Shown here piece after piece: positions 1 through 5,705 of a stretch of DNA of 8,322 nucleotides (position 1 is its first letter; each line of letters begins with the position of its first letter). Below the pieces are notes generated by a model. It had not been told where the DNA came from. It made no database searches and worked only from the letters and a program-made list of their open reading frames with translations. Position numbers and translations under genes: made by a program. Source of the stretch: an uncultured Verrucomicrobium sp. (GTDB lineage: Bacteria > Verrucomicrobiota > Verrucomicrobiia > Methylacidiphilales > GAS474). The DNA is taken from positions 1 to 8,322 of the forward strand of contig CAISZB010000176.1 in NCBI GenBank assembly GCA_903889845.1, in the 5' to 3' direction.

Positions 1-1
1 G

Positions 2-511
2 CGGGCCGATTCGCGCCGCGAGTATCATAGCCGCCGGACGCAGCAGATCGTCGCGTGCCCCGTCGCCCTCCTCATCAACGGCTACAGCGCCAGCGGCTCG
101 GAGATCGTCGCGGGGGCGCTCCAGGACTACCACGCCGCGATCCTCGTCGGGGAGCGGACCTTCGGAAAGGGATCGGTCCAGAGCGTGATCAATCTGGGCA
201 ACGGCGTCGGGATGCGGTTGACGACGGCGAAGTATTACACGCCGAACATGCGCGTGATCCACGAGAAGGGAGTCGATCCCGACATCCCCGCCCCCGTCAC
301 CGCCGTCGAGGAACGGAATCTGATCCGTTTCCGCTCGCCCGCCCTCCTCACGCCGGAGGAGAAGATGGCGTTCAAGGATTTCCACGACACCCAGTTGGAG
401 CGCGCCGTCGGCATCCTCCGCGCCCGCCTGCTGCAGGGCGACCGGCAACAGGGGCCGACCCCGGCCCCGACCGCCCCGGCCGCCTCGGCCCCCGCGCCTT
501 CCTCAACCTAG
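2..511 (+). CDS. ctpA: S41 carboxy-terminal processing protease, C-terminal part (5' truncated)
   Basis: The reading frame enters from the left edge and runs 169 residues to a TAG stop. It is the C-terminal half of a tail-specific (CtpA/CtpB/Prc type, MEROPS S41) serine protease, which in this family is exported and trims C-termini of envelope proteins. Visible are the nucleophile motif NGYSASGSEIVAGALQDY (residues 26-43 of the fragment, Ser31 likely catalytic) and VGERTFGKGSVQ with Lys56 as general base. The Ser-Lys spacing of 25 and Gln at Lys+4 match the known catalytic triad layout of CtpB. The segment DPDIPAPVTAVEE is the usual end of the protease core. The last ~25 residues are a Pro/Ala/Thr-rich tail. 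The signal peptide and PDZ domain should lie outside the window. tsaD starts 23 bases downstream, so co-transcription is possible. The family is sure; the subfamily (A, B or Prc) is not decidable from this part. Confidence 0.94.
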   Translation, partial: RADSRREYHSRRTQQIVACPVALLINGYSASGSEIVAGALQDYHAAILVGERTFGKGSVQSVINLGNGVGMRLTTAKYYTPNMRVIHEKGVDPDIPAPVTAVEERNLIRFRSPALLTPEEKMAFKDFHDTQLERAVGILRARLLQGDRQQGPTPAPTAPAASAPAPSST

Positions 512-534
512 GCGACCCAGTCGTCACACCTCCC

Positions 535-1572
535 ATGCGCTGGATCGGAATCGAGACGTCGTGCGACGAGAGCGCTGTCGCCGTGGTGGAGGCGGACGGG
601 GGCGGGCTGCGCCTCCTGTCCTCCCTCGTCGGCTCCCAGATCGCGCGGCACCGGCCCTTCGGGGGCGTCGTCCCGGAGGTCGCCGTCCGGGAACATCTGC
701 GGAACCTGCCCCGCCTTGCCGCCGCGGCCCTGCGGGAGGCCGGGATCGGAACGGAGGCCCTCGACGGGATTGCCGTGACGCAGGGGCCCGGGCTGGCTAC
801 TTCCCTCCTCATCGGCCACGCCTATGCGCGGGGCCTTGGCCTCGCGACGGGGTTGCCGGTCCGGGGGATCAATCACCTGGAGGGGCACCTCCTTTCCCCC
901 TTTCTGGGTTCGGGCGCAGGGAAGGAGCAGGAGGCGGCGTTCCCGTTCCTGGGTCTTGTCGTCAGCGGGGGGCATACCCTCCTCGTCGAGGCGCGGGGGT
1001 GGAACGATTATCGACGCCTCGGCGGGACGGTCGACGACGCGGCGGGCGAGGTCTTCGACAAGGTCGCCCGGATGCTCGGCCTCGGCTACCCCGGCGGGCC
1101 GGAGATCGAGAAGGCGGCGCGGGAGGGGAATTCCGTCGCCTATGACTTTCCCCAGGCGTTCCCGGAGCGAGCCGATTTCCGTTTCAGCTTCAGCGGCCTG
1201 AAGACCTCCGTTCGCTATTTCCTCGAAAAGAATCCGGGGCGGTTGGGCGATCGGGCCTTTGTCGCCGACGTCGCCGCCTCGTTCCAGCGGGCGGTCGTCG
1301 CCGTCCTCGTCCGGAAGACGGTCGATGCGGCGAGGGCGCGGGGGCTGCGGACGGTCGTCGCGGCGGGCGGGGTGGCGTGCAACGGGGCGCTGCGTCAGGG
1401 GCTGGAAGGGAAGGCGGCACGGGGTCTTTTTCGCCTCCTCCTCGCGCCTCCGGCGCTGTGCACCGATAATGCGGCGATGATCGCCGGGGTCGCGGCGCTG
1501 AAGGAGCGGGCCGGGGCGGCGTTGCCGTTGCCCGACGATATCGATCCGAATCTGCCGCTGGCGGCGGCTTGA
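535..1572 (+). CDS. tsaD: tRNA N6-threonylcarbamoyladenosine transferase subunit TsaD (Kae1/Gcp family)
   Basis: A 345-residue protein, normal for bacterial TsaD. In the cytoplasm, with TsaB, TsaC and TsaE, it transfers threonylcarbamoyl from its AMP adduct to A37 of ANN-decoding tRNAs (t6A). Visible motifs: GIETSCDES (5-13, phosphate 1 of the ASKHA fold), the metal-binding NHLEGH with His114 and His118, LVVSGGHT (141-148), GGTVDDAAGEVFDK (163-176), FSFSGLKTSVR (217-227), AAGGVACN (276-283) and the third metal ligand Asp311 in CTDNAAMIA. All expected ligands are intact. The ATG at 535 is chosen because homology begins at once (MRWIGIETSCDES); the frame stays open far upstream, but that part overlaps the protease gene and has no homology. 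I see no Shine-Dalgarno sequence before this ATG. Other t6A genes are not in the window. Confidence 0.98.
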   Translation: MRWIGIETSCDESAVAVVEADGGGLRLLSSLVGSQIARHRPFGGVVPEVAVREHLRNLPRLAAAALREAGIGTEALDGIAVTQGPGLATSLLIGHAYARGLGLATGLPVRGINHLEGHLLSPFLGSGAGKEQEAAFPFLGLVVSGGHTLLVEARGWNDYRRLGGTVDDAAGEVFDKVARMLGLGYPGGPEIEKAAREGNSVAYDFPQAFPERADFRFSFSGLKTSVRYFLEKNPGRLGDRAFVADVAASFQRAVVAVLVRKTVDAARARGLRTVVAAGGVACNGALRQGLEGKAARGLFRLLLAPPALCTDNAAMIAGVAALKERAGAALPLPDDIDPNLPLAAA

Positions 1573-1576
1573 GATT

Positions 1577-2209
1577 TTATTTCCCGAAGAGCCACTCCTC
1601 CTCGGGCAGCTTCCCCTCGTCCTTCAATTCCAGGACGGGGAGGCCGGTCCACTCGGCGAGGGCGTCGCGGTTCGTTTGGCGCGCGAGGTCCCGGGCGGGA
1701 AGGCCGTGCTGGTTCAGGACGATGCCCAGGACGGGCAGCCCGTCCCGCCGGATGGCCTCGACGGTGAGGAGGGTGTGGTTGAGCGTCCCGAGGCCCGCCG
1801 AGGAGACGACGAGGACGGGGAGGCCAAGCTCCGCCGCCCAGTCGCCGACGGTCTTCCCGTCGGCCAGGGGGACGCGCCAGCCGCCGACCCCCTCGACGGC
1901 GACGTGGGGGAAGCGGGCGCGGGCCTCGGCGATGGAGTCGCGGATCGCCTCCCAATCGATCGTCCGCTTTTCCTTCCGGGCCGCGATCCAGGGGGAGAGG
2001 GGGGTGGCGAGGGCGCAGGGATTGACGGCGTCGAGGGAGAGGGCCTTTCCGGCGGCTTCGCGGAGGATCTTGGCGTCGTCGCGGTCCCCGGCGGAGATCG
2101 GCTTCAGGCCGACGGCGGCCTCGCCCCGCCGCCGCCGTTGCCGGACCCAGAGGGAGGTCACGCGGGTCTTCCCCACGCCGGTCCCGGTGCCGGTGACGAA
2201 GAGGTGCAT
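1577..2209 (-). CDS. bioD: ATP-dependent dethiobiotin synthetase BioD
   Basis: A 210-residue cytoplasmic enzyme of biotin synthesis that closes the ureido ring of 7,8-diaminopelargonate using CO2 and ATP. Visible are the N-terminal P-loop TGTGTGVGKT (residues 6-15), the substrate lysine motif GLKPISAG (34-41, Lys37), VEGVGGW (105-111, in place of the usual VEGAGG), the conserved SAGLGTLNHTLLT (137-149) and PVLGIVLN (159-166). Length and motif order fit the family. The start at 2209 is set by MHLFVTGTGTG; the frame is open further upstream but would overlap the membrane protein gene. Only 5 bases separate this start from the upstream stop codon, so the two genes are probably co-transcribed. 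There is no clear Shine-Dalgarno sequence. No other bio gene is in the window. Its stop lies 4 bases from the tsaD stop on the other strand. Confidence 0.96.
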   Translation of the reverse strand: MHLFVTGTGTGVGKTRVTSLWVRQRRRRGEAAVGLKPISAGDRDDAKILREAAGKALSLDAVNPCALATPLSPWIAARKEKRTIDWEAIRDSIAEARARFPHVAVEGVGGWRVPLADGKTVGDWAAELGLPVLVVSSAGLGTLNHTLLTVEAIRRDGLPVLGIVLNQHGLPARDLARQTNRDALAEWTGLPVLELKDEGKLPEEEWLFGK

Positions 2210-2214
2210 CGGGG

Positions 2215-3312
2215 TTAAGGCCGGGGCGGGGCGGTTGAGTCCTTTTCGCTGTCCGGGACTCGGGCAAGGGCGTCGGTGTAAAAGGCGAGGAGCAGGAGGA
2301 CGTAGAGGGGCGTGGCCAGGGAGAACGTGGCCAGGAAGCCGAGGGCTTCGACGAAGAGGGACGCTTTCTCGCCCAAATGAAGAAGGGAGGGGAGGAGGGA
2401 GAAGGTGTAGTTGGAGACGATCAGGAAGCTCAAGGCAGGCACCATCGTGAGAAAGAACCGGAGGTCGCCCAAAGAAATGAGGCCGGAACCGCAATTGAAG
2501 CGGACCAGGTCGCTGGCTCTCTGGAGGGCCGTGAAGAAACTTTTTTTCTCCAGGACGACGATGAGCGTCGACGTGAGATAGCGCAAAAAGAGGAGGATCG
2601 CGGCGACGAGGGCCAGGGCGGCGCAGAAGTAGATGGGGGCGCGGAGCAGGGGGGAGGCGGGAGCCTTCATGGCCATGGCCACGCAGAAAAGCGCGACGAT
2701 GAGGAAGGAGGAGAGGAGCAACTGCCGCAGGATGTAGGTCCAGGCCAGGGCGAAAGCGCGCCGTGCCAGGAGGCGCACCTGTTCCGCGAGGGAGGCGGAC
2801 TCCACTGAGTCATGGAGGCTGAGGGTCATGAAGCCGAGTCCCAATTCAAAAAGGATCGGGGTAAAAAAGAGGATGGAGACTGCGGGGAGGAGGTAGGGCT
2901 CGGGAAGGCTTTTGGCGTGAGGGTCGATCCGATTTTGGATGATGAGGCAGAAGACGACGAAGGGCAGCAGCGTCAGGACGGGCACCCACCACAGCTTCCG
3001 GAGGGCCTCCCCGTAGCGGGGGAGGGTATTTGCGAGGAGGCGGGAGACGGGGATCGCTTCCCGCCGCGCCGTGGGGGAGGAGAGGCGCGGGGGGAAGTGG
3101 ATTTCGGGCGCGGCCTCGGGAATGGGTTCGGGCGGGGGCGCGGCGGCGAGGACGTCCTTGGCGGTGGTGAAGGTGTCCGCCCCTTCCGCTTTCACCCGGG
3201 AATCGTCCCGGAGGCGGCCCTCGGTGCGCCAGCGGCGGACGGTTTCGAGCGGGACGGGGCCGTAGACGTCGTGCGAGGGGGCGTCGGCATGGAAGAAATA
3301 ACGGGCGGGCAT
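2215..3312 (-). CDS. GYF_2-domain multi-pass membrane protein of unknown function
   Basis: A 365-residue protein. Residues ~4-55 resemble a GYF_2 (DUF4339-type) domain: RYFFHAD...VYGPVPLETVRRW, then a GRL-x-DD turn. A Pro/Glu/Ala-rich linker follows (~57-85). The rest is a membrane domain with about six hydrophobic segments near 108-125, 139-161, 190-214, 226-251, 283-302 and 320-347. The arrangement, a cytosolic N-terminal adaptor joined to a polytopic membrane domain, is common in bacterial proteins of unknown function, and I cannot name a substrate or partner. A charged C-terminal tail (DSEKDS) ends 5 bases before bioD, suggesting one transcription unit, though the functional link may be incidental. 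The start at 3312 is preferred because homology begins at MPARYFF; an upstream in-frame ATG at 3429 would run over the ferredoxin start. No Shine-Dalgarno sequence is visible. Confidence 0.8.
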   Translation of the reverse strand: MPARYFFHADAPSHDVYGPVPLETVRRWRTEGRLRDDSRVKAEGADTFTTAKDVLAAAPPPEPIPEAAPEIHFPPRLSSPTARREAIPVSRLLANTLPRYGEALRKLWWVPVLTLLPFVVFCLIIQNRIDPHAKSLPEPYLLPAVSILFFTPILFELGLGFMTLSLHDSVESASLAEQVRLLARRAFALAWTYILRQLLLSSFLIVALFCVAMAMKAPASPLLRAPIYFCAALALVAAILLFLRYLTSTLIVVLEKKSFFTALQRASDLVRFNCGSGLISLGDLRFFLTMVPALSFLIVSNYTFSLLPSLLHLGEKASLFVEALGFLATFSLATPLYVLLLLAFYTDALARVPDSEKDSTAPPRP

Positions 3313-3344
3313 GGGAAAAGGGGGTAAACTTGGTTTAAGGGCCA

Positions 3345-3369
3345 CCGGCGCAGAAAAACATTGCGCCGG
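3345..3369. promoter_or_regulatory. perfect 8-bp inverted repeat in divergent intergenic region
   Basis: CCGGCGCA at 3345-3352 and TGCGCCGG at 3362-3369 are exact inverted copies around a 9-base A-rich loop. It lies between the divergent membrane protein and ferredoxin genes. No T-tract follows on either strand, so it is not a standard terminator. It could be an operator for a dimeric regulator or an mRNA leader hairpin; on the minus strand it would fall in the 5' leader of the membrane protein gene. Confidence 0.5.
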
Positions 3370-3379
3370 GGGGTCCGAA

Positions 3380-3408
3380 TTAATAAAACGAGAATCAACC
3401 AACGACAA
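3380..3408 (-). promoter_or_regulatory. candidate sigma70-like promoter for the membrane protein-bioD unit
   Basis: On the minus strand, TTGTCG (3408-3403, 4 of 6 to the -35 consensus) is followed after exactly 17 bases by TATTAA (3385-3380, 4 of 6 to the -10 consensus). This is in an AT-richer island of an otherwise GC-rich window and directly upstream of the 3312 start. Transcription would begin near 3373, placing the 3345-3369 inverted repeat in the leader. I could not find an equally good plus-strand promoter for the ferredoxin. This is a motif match only. Confidence 0.3.
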
Positions 3409-3421
3409 CCCAAGAATTTCT

Positions 3422-3655
3422 ATGGCCACCCTCGCTGACCGCTACTCCGAAAACGTGACCGGCAAATACTACGTCGATAGCCAGTGCATCGACTGCGACC
3501 TTTGCCGCGAAACCGCCCCCGCCAACTTTACCCGGCAGGACGACGGCGGCTACTCCTACGTCTACAAACAGCCCGAGACTCCCGAGGAGGAGGCCCAGGC
3601 CAAGGAAGCGATGGAAGGCTGCCCCGTCGAGGCGATCGGCAACGATGCTGCCTGA
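3422..3655 (+). CDS. small single-cluster [4Fe-4S] ferredoxin
   Basis: A 77-residue cytoplasmic electron carrier. Cluster ligands are visible as CIDCDLC (Cys22, Cys25, Cys28) plus Cys67 in EGCPVEAI, the Cys-Pro pattern of monocluster ferredoxins; there is no second CxxCxxC set, so one [4Fe-4S] cluster is expected. The middle (NFTRQDDGGYSYVYKQPETPEEE) links the two ligand groups, with many acidic residues typical of ferredoxins. The start at 3422 is chosen because the conserved sequence begins at MATLADRY; an in-frame ATG at 3311 would add 37 non-conserved residues encoded over the intergenic inverted repeat. There is no Shine-Dalgarno sequence before 3422. It stands alone, divergent from the membrane protein gene and convergent with the kinase, so its redox partner cannot be deduced here. 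Confidence 0.94.
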   Translation: MATLADRYSENVTGKYYVDSQCIDCDLCRETAPANFTRQDDGGYSYVYKQPETPEEEAQAKEAMEGCPVEAIGNDAA

Positions 3656-3683
3656 TCTCCGCTTAAGAGTAAGCTGATTTTTC

Positions 3684-3718
3684 AAAAACCCTCCCGGCTT
3701 CGGCCCGGAGGGTTTTTT
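3684..3718. terminator. bidirectional intrinsic terminator with UUCG tetraloop
   Basis: AAAAACCCTCC (3684-3694) pairs with GGAGGGTTTTT (3707-3717), and inside this GGC (3696-3698) pairs with GCC (3703-3705) around the loop TTCG (3699-3702), giving the very stable C(UUCG)G tetraloop; the only internal flaw is a C-C mismatch at 3695/3706. T-runs follow the stem in both directions, so it can end both the ferredoxin transcript (stop at 3655) and the kinase transcript (stop at 3729). It ends transcription for both converging units. Confidence 0.94.
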
Positions 3719-3728
3719 GTTTTTAAAA

Positions 3729-4673
3729 TCAGGCTGCCTGCTCGGTGTCCAAGTGCCGCATCGCCCAGGAGAAGGCGTGCATCAGCTCCTCGTAGGAGGA
3801 GAAGCGGTCTTCCGGGTCGAGGGCGACGGACCGGTGGATGAGGGCGGTGACGGAGGAGTGGAGGTGGGGGGCGATCTCTTCGATCGGGGGCGGCGGGCCG
3901 GCCTCGTGGCAGGCGACGATCTTCGCCGGATCGGCCTCGTCGTAGGGGGGGCGGCCGGCGAGGGCGTGGTAGAGGGTCGCGCCGAGGCTGTAGATGTCGC
4001 TGCGGAAGTCCTCGGTCTCCCGCTTCAGCCGCTCCGGCGGGATGTAGTAGGGGGTGCCCCAGACGACGTCGTTCGCCGCGTCCTGTTCCCCCAGGCCGAT
4101 GCAGAGGCCGAAGTCGGTGATCTTCACCTGCCCCTGGGCACCGAGGAGGATGTGCTCCGGTTTCATGTCCCGGTGGAGGAGGCCGTGCCGGGCCAGTTGG
4201 CGCAAGGCGGAGGCGGCCTCGATGCCGATGTGGAGGGCCTCCTGCTGGCCGGGCCGGTTCCCGTTGCGGATCCGCTCCTCCAAGGTGCCGCCCGGCATGT
4301 ACTCGGTCGCCAGGAAGCGGATGCCGTCGATCTCCCCGAAGTCGACGAAGCCGACGATGTTCGGATGGTGGAAGGAGGAGAGAACCTCGCTCTCCCGGAG
4401 GAGCGCCCAGAGGGCCAGGGCGTCGTGGGCGCGGTCGGGGTTGAGGAGTTTGATCGAGATGGGGATGTCGCCGTTGGCCGTATCGTGGGCCAGGTAGACG
4501 GAGCCGGTCGCCCCCTTGCCGATCCACCGGATCAGCCGATGTCGCCCCACCTGGGGCCGATAGGGGAAGACGGCGTGGCAGGAGGGACAGTCGAGGGGGG
4601 CACCCACGTCGAAGTCGTCCGGAGCGATGGCGTGGCCGCAGTGGGGACAAAGGGCGGGCCACGGGAGCTGCAT
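3729..4673 (-). CDS. Ser/Thr protein kinase with N-terminal zinc ribbon
   Basis: A 314-residue Hanks-type kinase with no transmembrane segment. Residues 9-32 form a CxxC...CxxC zinc ribbon (Cys9, Cys12, Cys29, Cys32), then the kinase domain fills ~43-300: glycine loop IGKGATGSVY (51-60), ATP lysine Lys75 in ISIKLL, alpha-C glutamate Glu94, hydrophobic HPNIVGFVDFG, catalytic loop HRDMKPEH (167-174, Asp169 and Lys171), DFG at 187-189, GTPYYIPPERL (206-216; PPE instead of APE), Asp226 in SDIYSLGATLYHALAGRPPY and Arg290 in PEDRF. It should phosphorylate Ser/Thr in cytosolic proteins; targets are unknown. The residue at the metal-binding Asn position is His174 (CAC codon at 4154-4152), which is unusual. 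There is no C-terminal sensor domain, so the zinc ribbon is the only accessory part. The start at 4673 places the zinc ribbon directly at the N-terminus. It is monocistronic and ends at the shared terminator. Confidence 0.96.
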   Translation of the reverse strand: MQLPWPALCPHCGHAIAPDDFDVGAPLDCPSCHAVFPYRPQVGRHRLIRWIGKGATGSVYLAHDTANGDIPISIKLLNPDRAHDALALWALLRESEVLSSFHHPNIVGFVDFGEIDGIRFLATEYMPGGTLEERIRNGNRPGQQEALHIGIEAASALRQLARHGLLHRDMKPEHILLGAQGQVKITDFGLCIGLGEQDAANDVVWGTPYYIPPERLKRETEDFRSDIYSLGATLYHALAGRPPYDEADPAKIVACHEAGPPPPIEEIAPHLHSSVTALIHRSVALDPEDRFSSYEELMHAFSWAMRHLDTEQAA

Positions 4674-4742
4674 CGGTTCTTTGATTTACGAATCTCTTTC
4701 TCAAAGGGCAATGGAATTGTAGAACGTGGGGTAGGATTCCCC
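4674..4742. promoter_or_regulatory. divergent promoter region between kinase and the rluD-cutA operon
   Basis: Both starts face away from this 69-base gap, so it must hold, or adjoin, promoters for both units. It is AT-richer than its surroundings. On the minus strand TTGCCC (4711-4706) and TAAATC (4688-4683) are 17 bases apart, a weak match that would leave almost no leader before the kinase start. On the plus strand only a poor TAGAAC (4720-4725) is seen. A Shine-Dalgarno-like TAGGA (4732-4736) sits 6 bases before the ATG at 4743 and supports that start. Confidence 0.4.
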
Positions 4743-5705
4743 ATGCATTTCTCCGCCGACCACCTCCGTCCCCACCGCGATTCCCGCGTCGATCAGTTTT
4801 TGACGTCGGAACTCGGCCGTTCCCGCTCCTTCATCCAGGGGTTGATCGAGGGGGGGCGCGTCGTCCTTTCGCCCCACCCGGACCGGTTGAAGCCCGGCTA
4901 CCGCCTCCGGGCCGGGGACGAATTGGAGGTGCTCGACGCGTCTCTCGTCCCCTCGGAGCCGCCTTCCGTTCCCGTGGGGCAGGACATCCCCCTTTCGATC
5001 CTTTTTGAGGATGAGTCGGTGCTGGTCCTCGACAAGCCTCCCGGGCTGGTCGTCCATCCGGCGGCGGGGCATGCCGACGGGACCCTCGTCAACGCCCTCG
5101 TCCATCACTGCGGCGGGAGCCTGGCGGGGCGGGGTGGCGAAGCCCGGCTGGGGATCGTCCATCGCCTCGACAAGGACACCAGCGGCCTTATGGTCGTCGC
5201 GAAGACCGACCTGGCCCATGAGCGCCTGGCCGCCCAGTTCGCCGGGCGGCAGGTGCGGAAGATCTACCAGGCCCTTTGCTGGGGCCAGTTCCGCCGCCCC
5301 TCCGGCACGTGCAGGAACCAGATCGCCCGGCACCGCATCCACCGGCAGAAGATGGCCGTCCTCTCCCCGAACAGTGCCGGGGGAAAGGAGGCCCACACCG
5401 ATTACAAGGTCCTCCTCCAGGGAAAGCCGGGCGCGTGGGTCGAATGCGTCCTCCACACCGGGCGGACCCACCAGATCCGCGTCCACATGGCCCACCTGGG
5501 GTACCCTATCGCCGGGGATATTCTTTACGGAAGAGGCGGGCGGCTGTGGGACGGGGAGAAGGTTCCCCGGCAGATGCTCCACGCGGCGCGCCTCGCCTTT
5601 GCCCATCCGGTGACGGGGAAAGAGATTGAATTCGCGGCCCCCCTCCCGGAGGATTTCCGAAAACTCCTCGCCACGATCGAGACGGCGGGGGGGAAGAAAC
5701 CATGA
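4743..5705 (+). CDS. rluD: RluA/RluD-family 23S rRNA pseudouridine synthase
   Basis: A 320-residue enzyme that converts uridines to pseudouridine in large-subunit rRNA. An N-terminal S4-like RNA-binding domain is seen at ~13-65 (RVDQFLTSELGRSRSFIQGLI, then GGRVVLS). The catalytic domain has VLDKPPGLVVHPAAGH (95-110), the diagnostic GIVHRLDKDTSGLMVVAK (137-154) with catalytic Asp143, KIYQA (173-177), and HTGRTHQIRVHMAHLGYPIAGD (238-259), which carries the conserved Arg and Thr of the active site. S4 plus this signature means the RluC/RluD branch; which uridines it modifies cannot be told from sequence alone, so the symbol is tentative. The ATG at 4743 has a Shine-Dalgarno-like TAGGA. Its TGA overlaps the next ATG by 4 bases, making it the first gene of a four-gene coupled operon. 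Confidence 0.95.
   Translation: MHFSADHLRPHRDSRVDQFLTSELGRSRSFIQGLIEGGRVVLSPHPDRLKPGYRLRAGDELEVLDASLVPSEPPSVPVGQDIPLSILFEDESVLVLDKPPGLVVHPAAGHADGTLVNALVHHCGGSLAGRGGEARLGIVHRLDKDTSGLMVVAKTDLAHERLAAQFAGRQVRKIYQALCWGQFRRPSGTCRNQIARHRIHRQKMAVLSPNSAGGKEAHTDYKVLLQGKPGAWVECVLHTGRTHQIRVHMAHLGYPIAGDILYGRGGRLWDGEKVPRQMLHAARLAFAHPVTGKEIEFAAPLPEDFRKLLATIETAGGKKP

Noticed and set aside
55..534. Upstream extension of the tsaD frame to an ATG at 55
   Set aside because: This part is Arg/Pro/Gly-rich, has no homology and lies over the S41 protease gene in another frame. TsaD homology begins exactly at the ATG at 535.
1395..2267. 290-residue minus-strand open frame across the tsaD end and bioD
   Set aside because: Its product is almost only Arg/Pro/Gly, the usual shadow of a GC-rich gene. 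bioD in the neighbouring frame has all family motifs.
2377..3327. Two plus-strand Glu/Gly-rich open frames opposite the membrane protein
   Set aside because: They are antisense shadows; composition is set by the codons of the hydrophobic protein on the other strand and there are no recognisable motifs.
3313..3429. Longer N-termini: minus-strand start at 3429 for the membrane protein, plus-strand start at 3311 for the ferredoxin
   Set aside because: Each would translate the intergenic region with its inverted repeat and run into the other gene; conserved sequence starts at 3312 and 3422.
3717..4742. Plus-strand open frame running over the kinase into rluD
   Set aside because: It is antisense to a clear kinase gene and only becomes meaningful at the rluD ATG at 4743.
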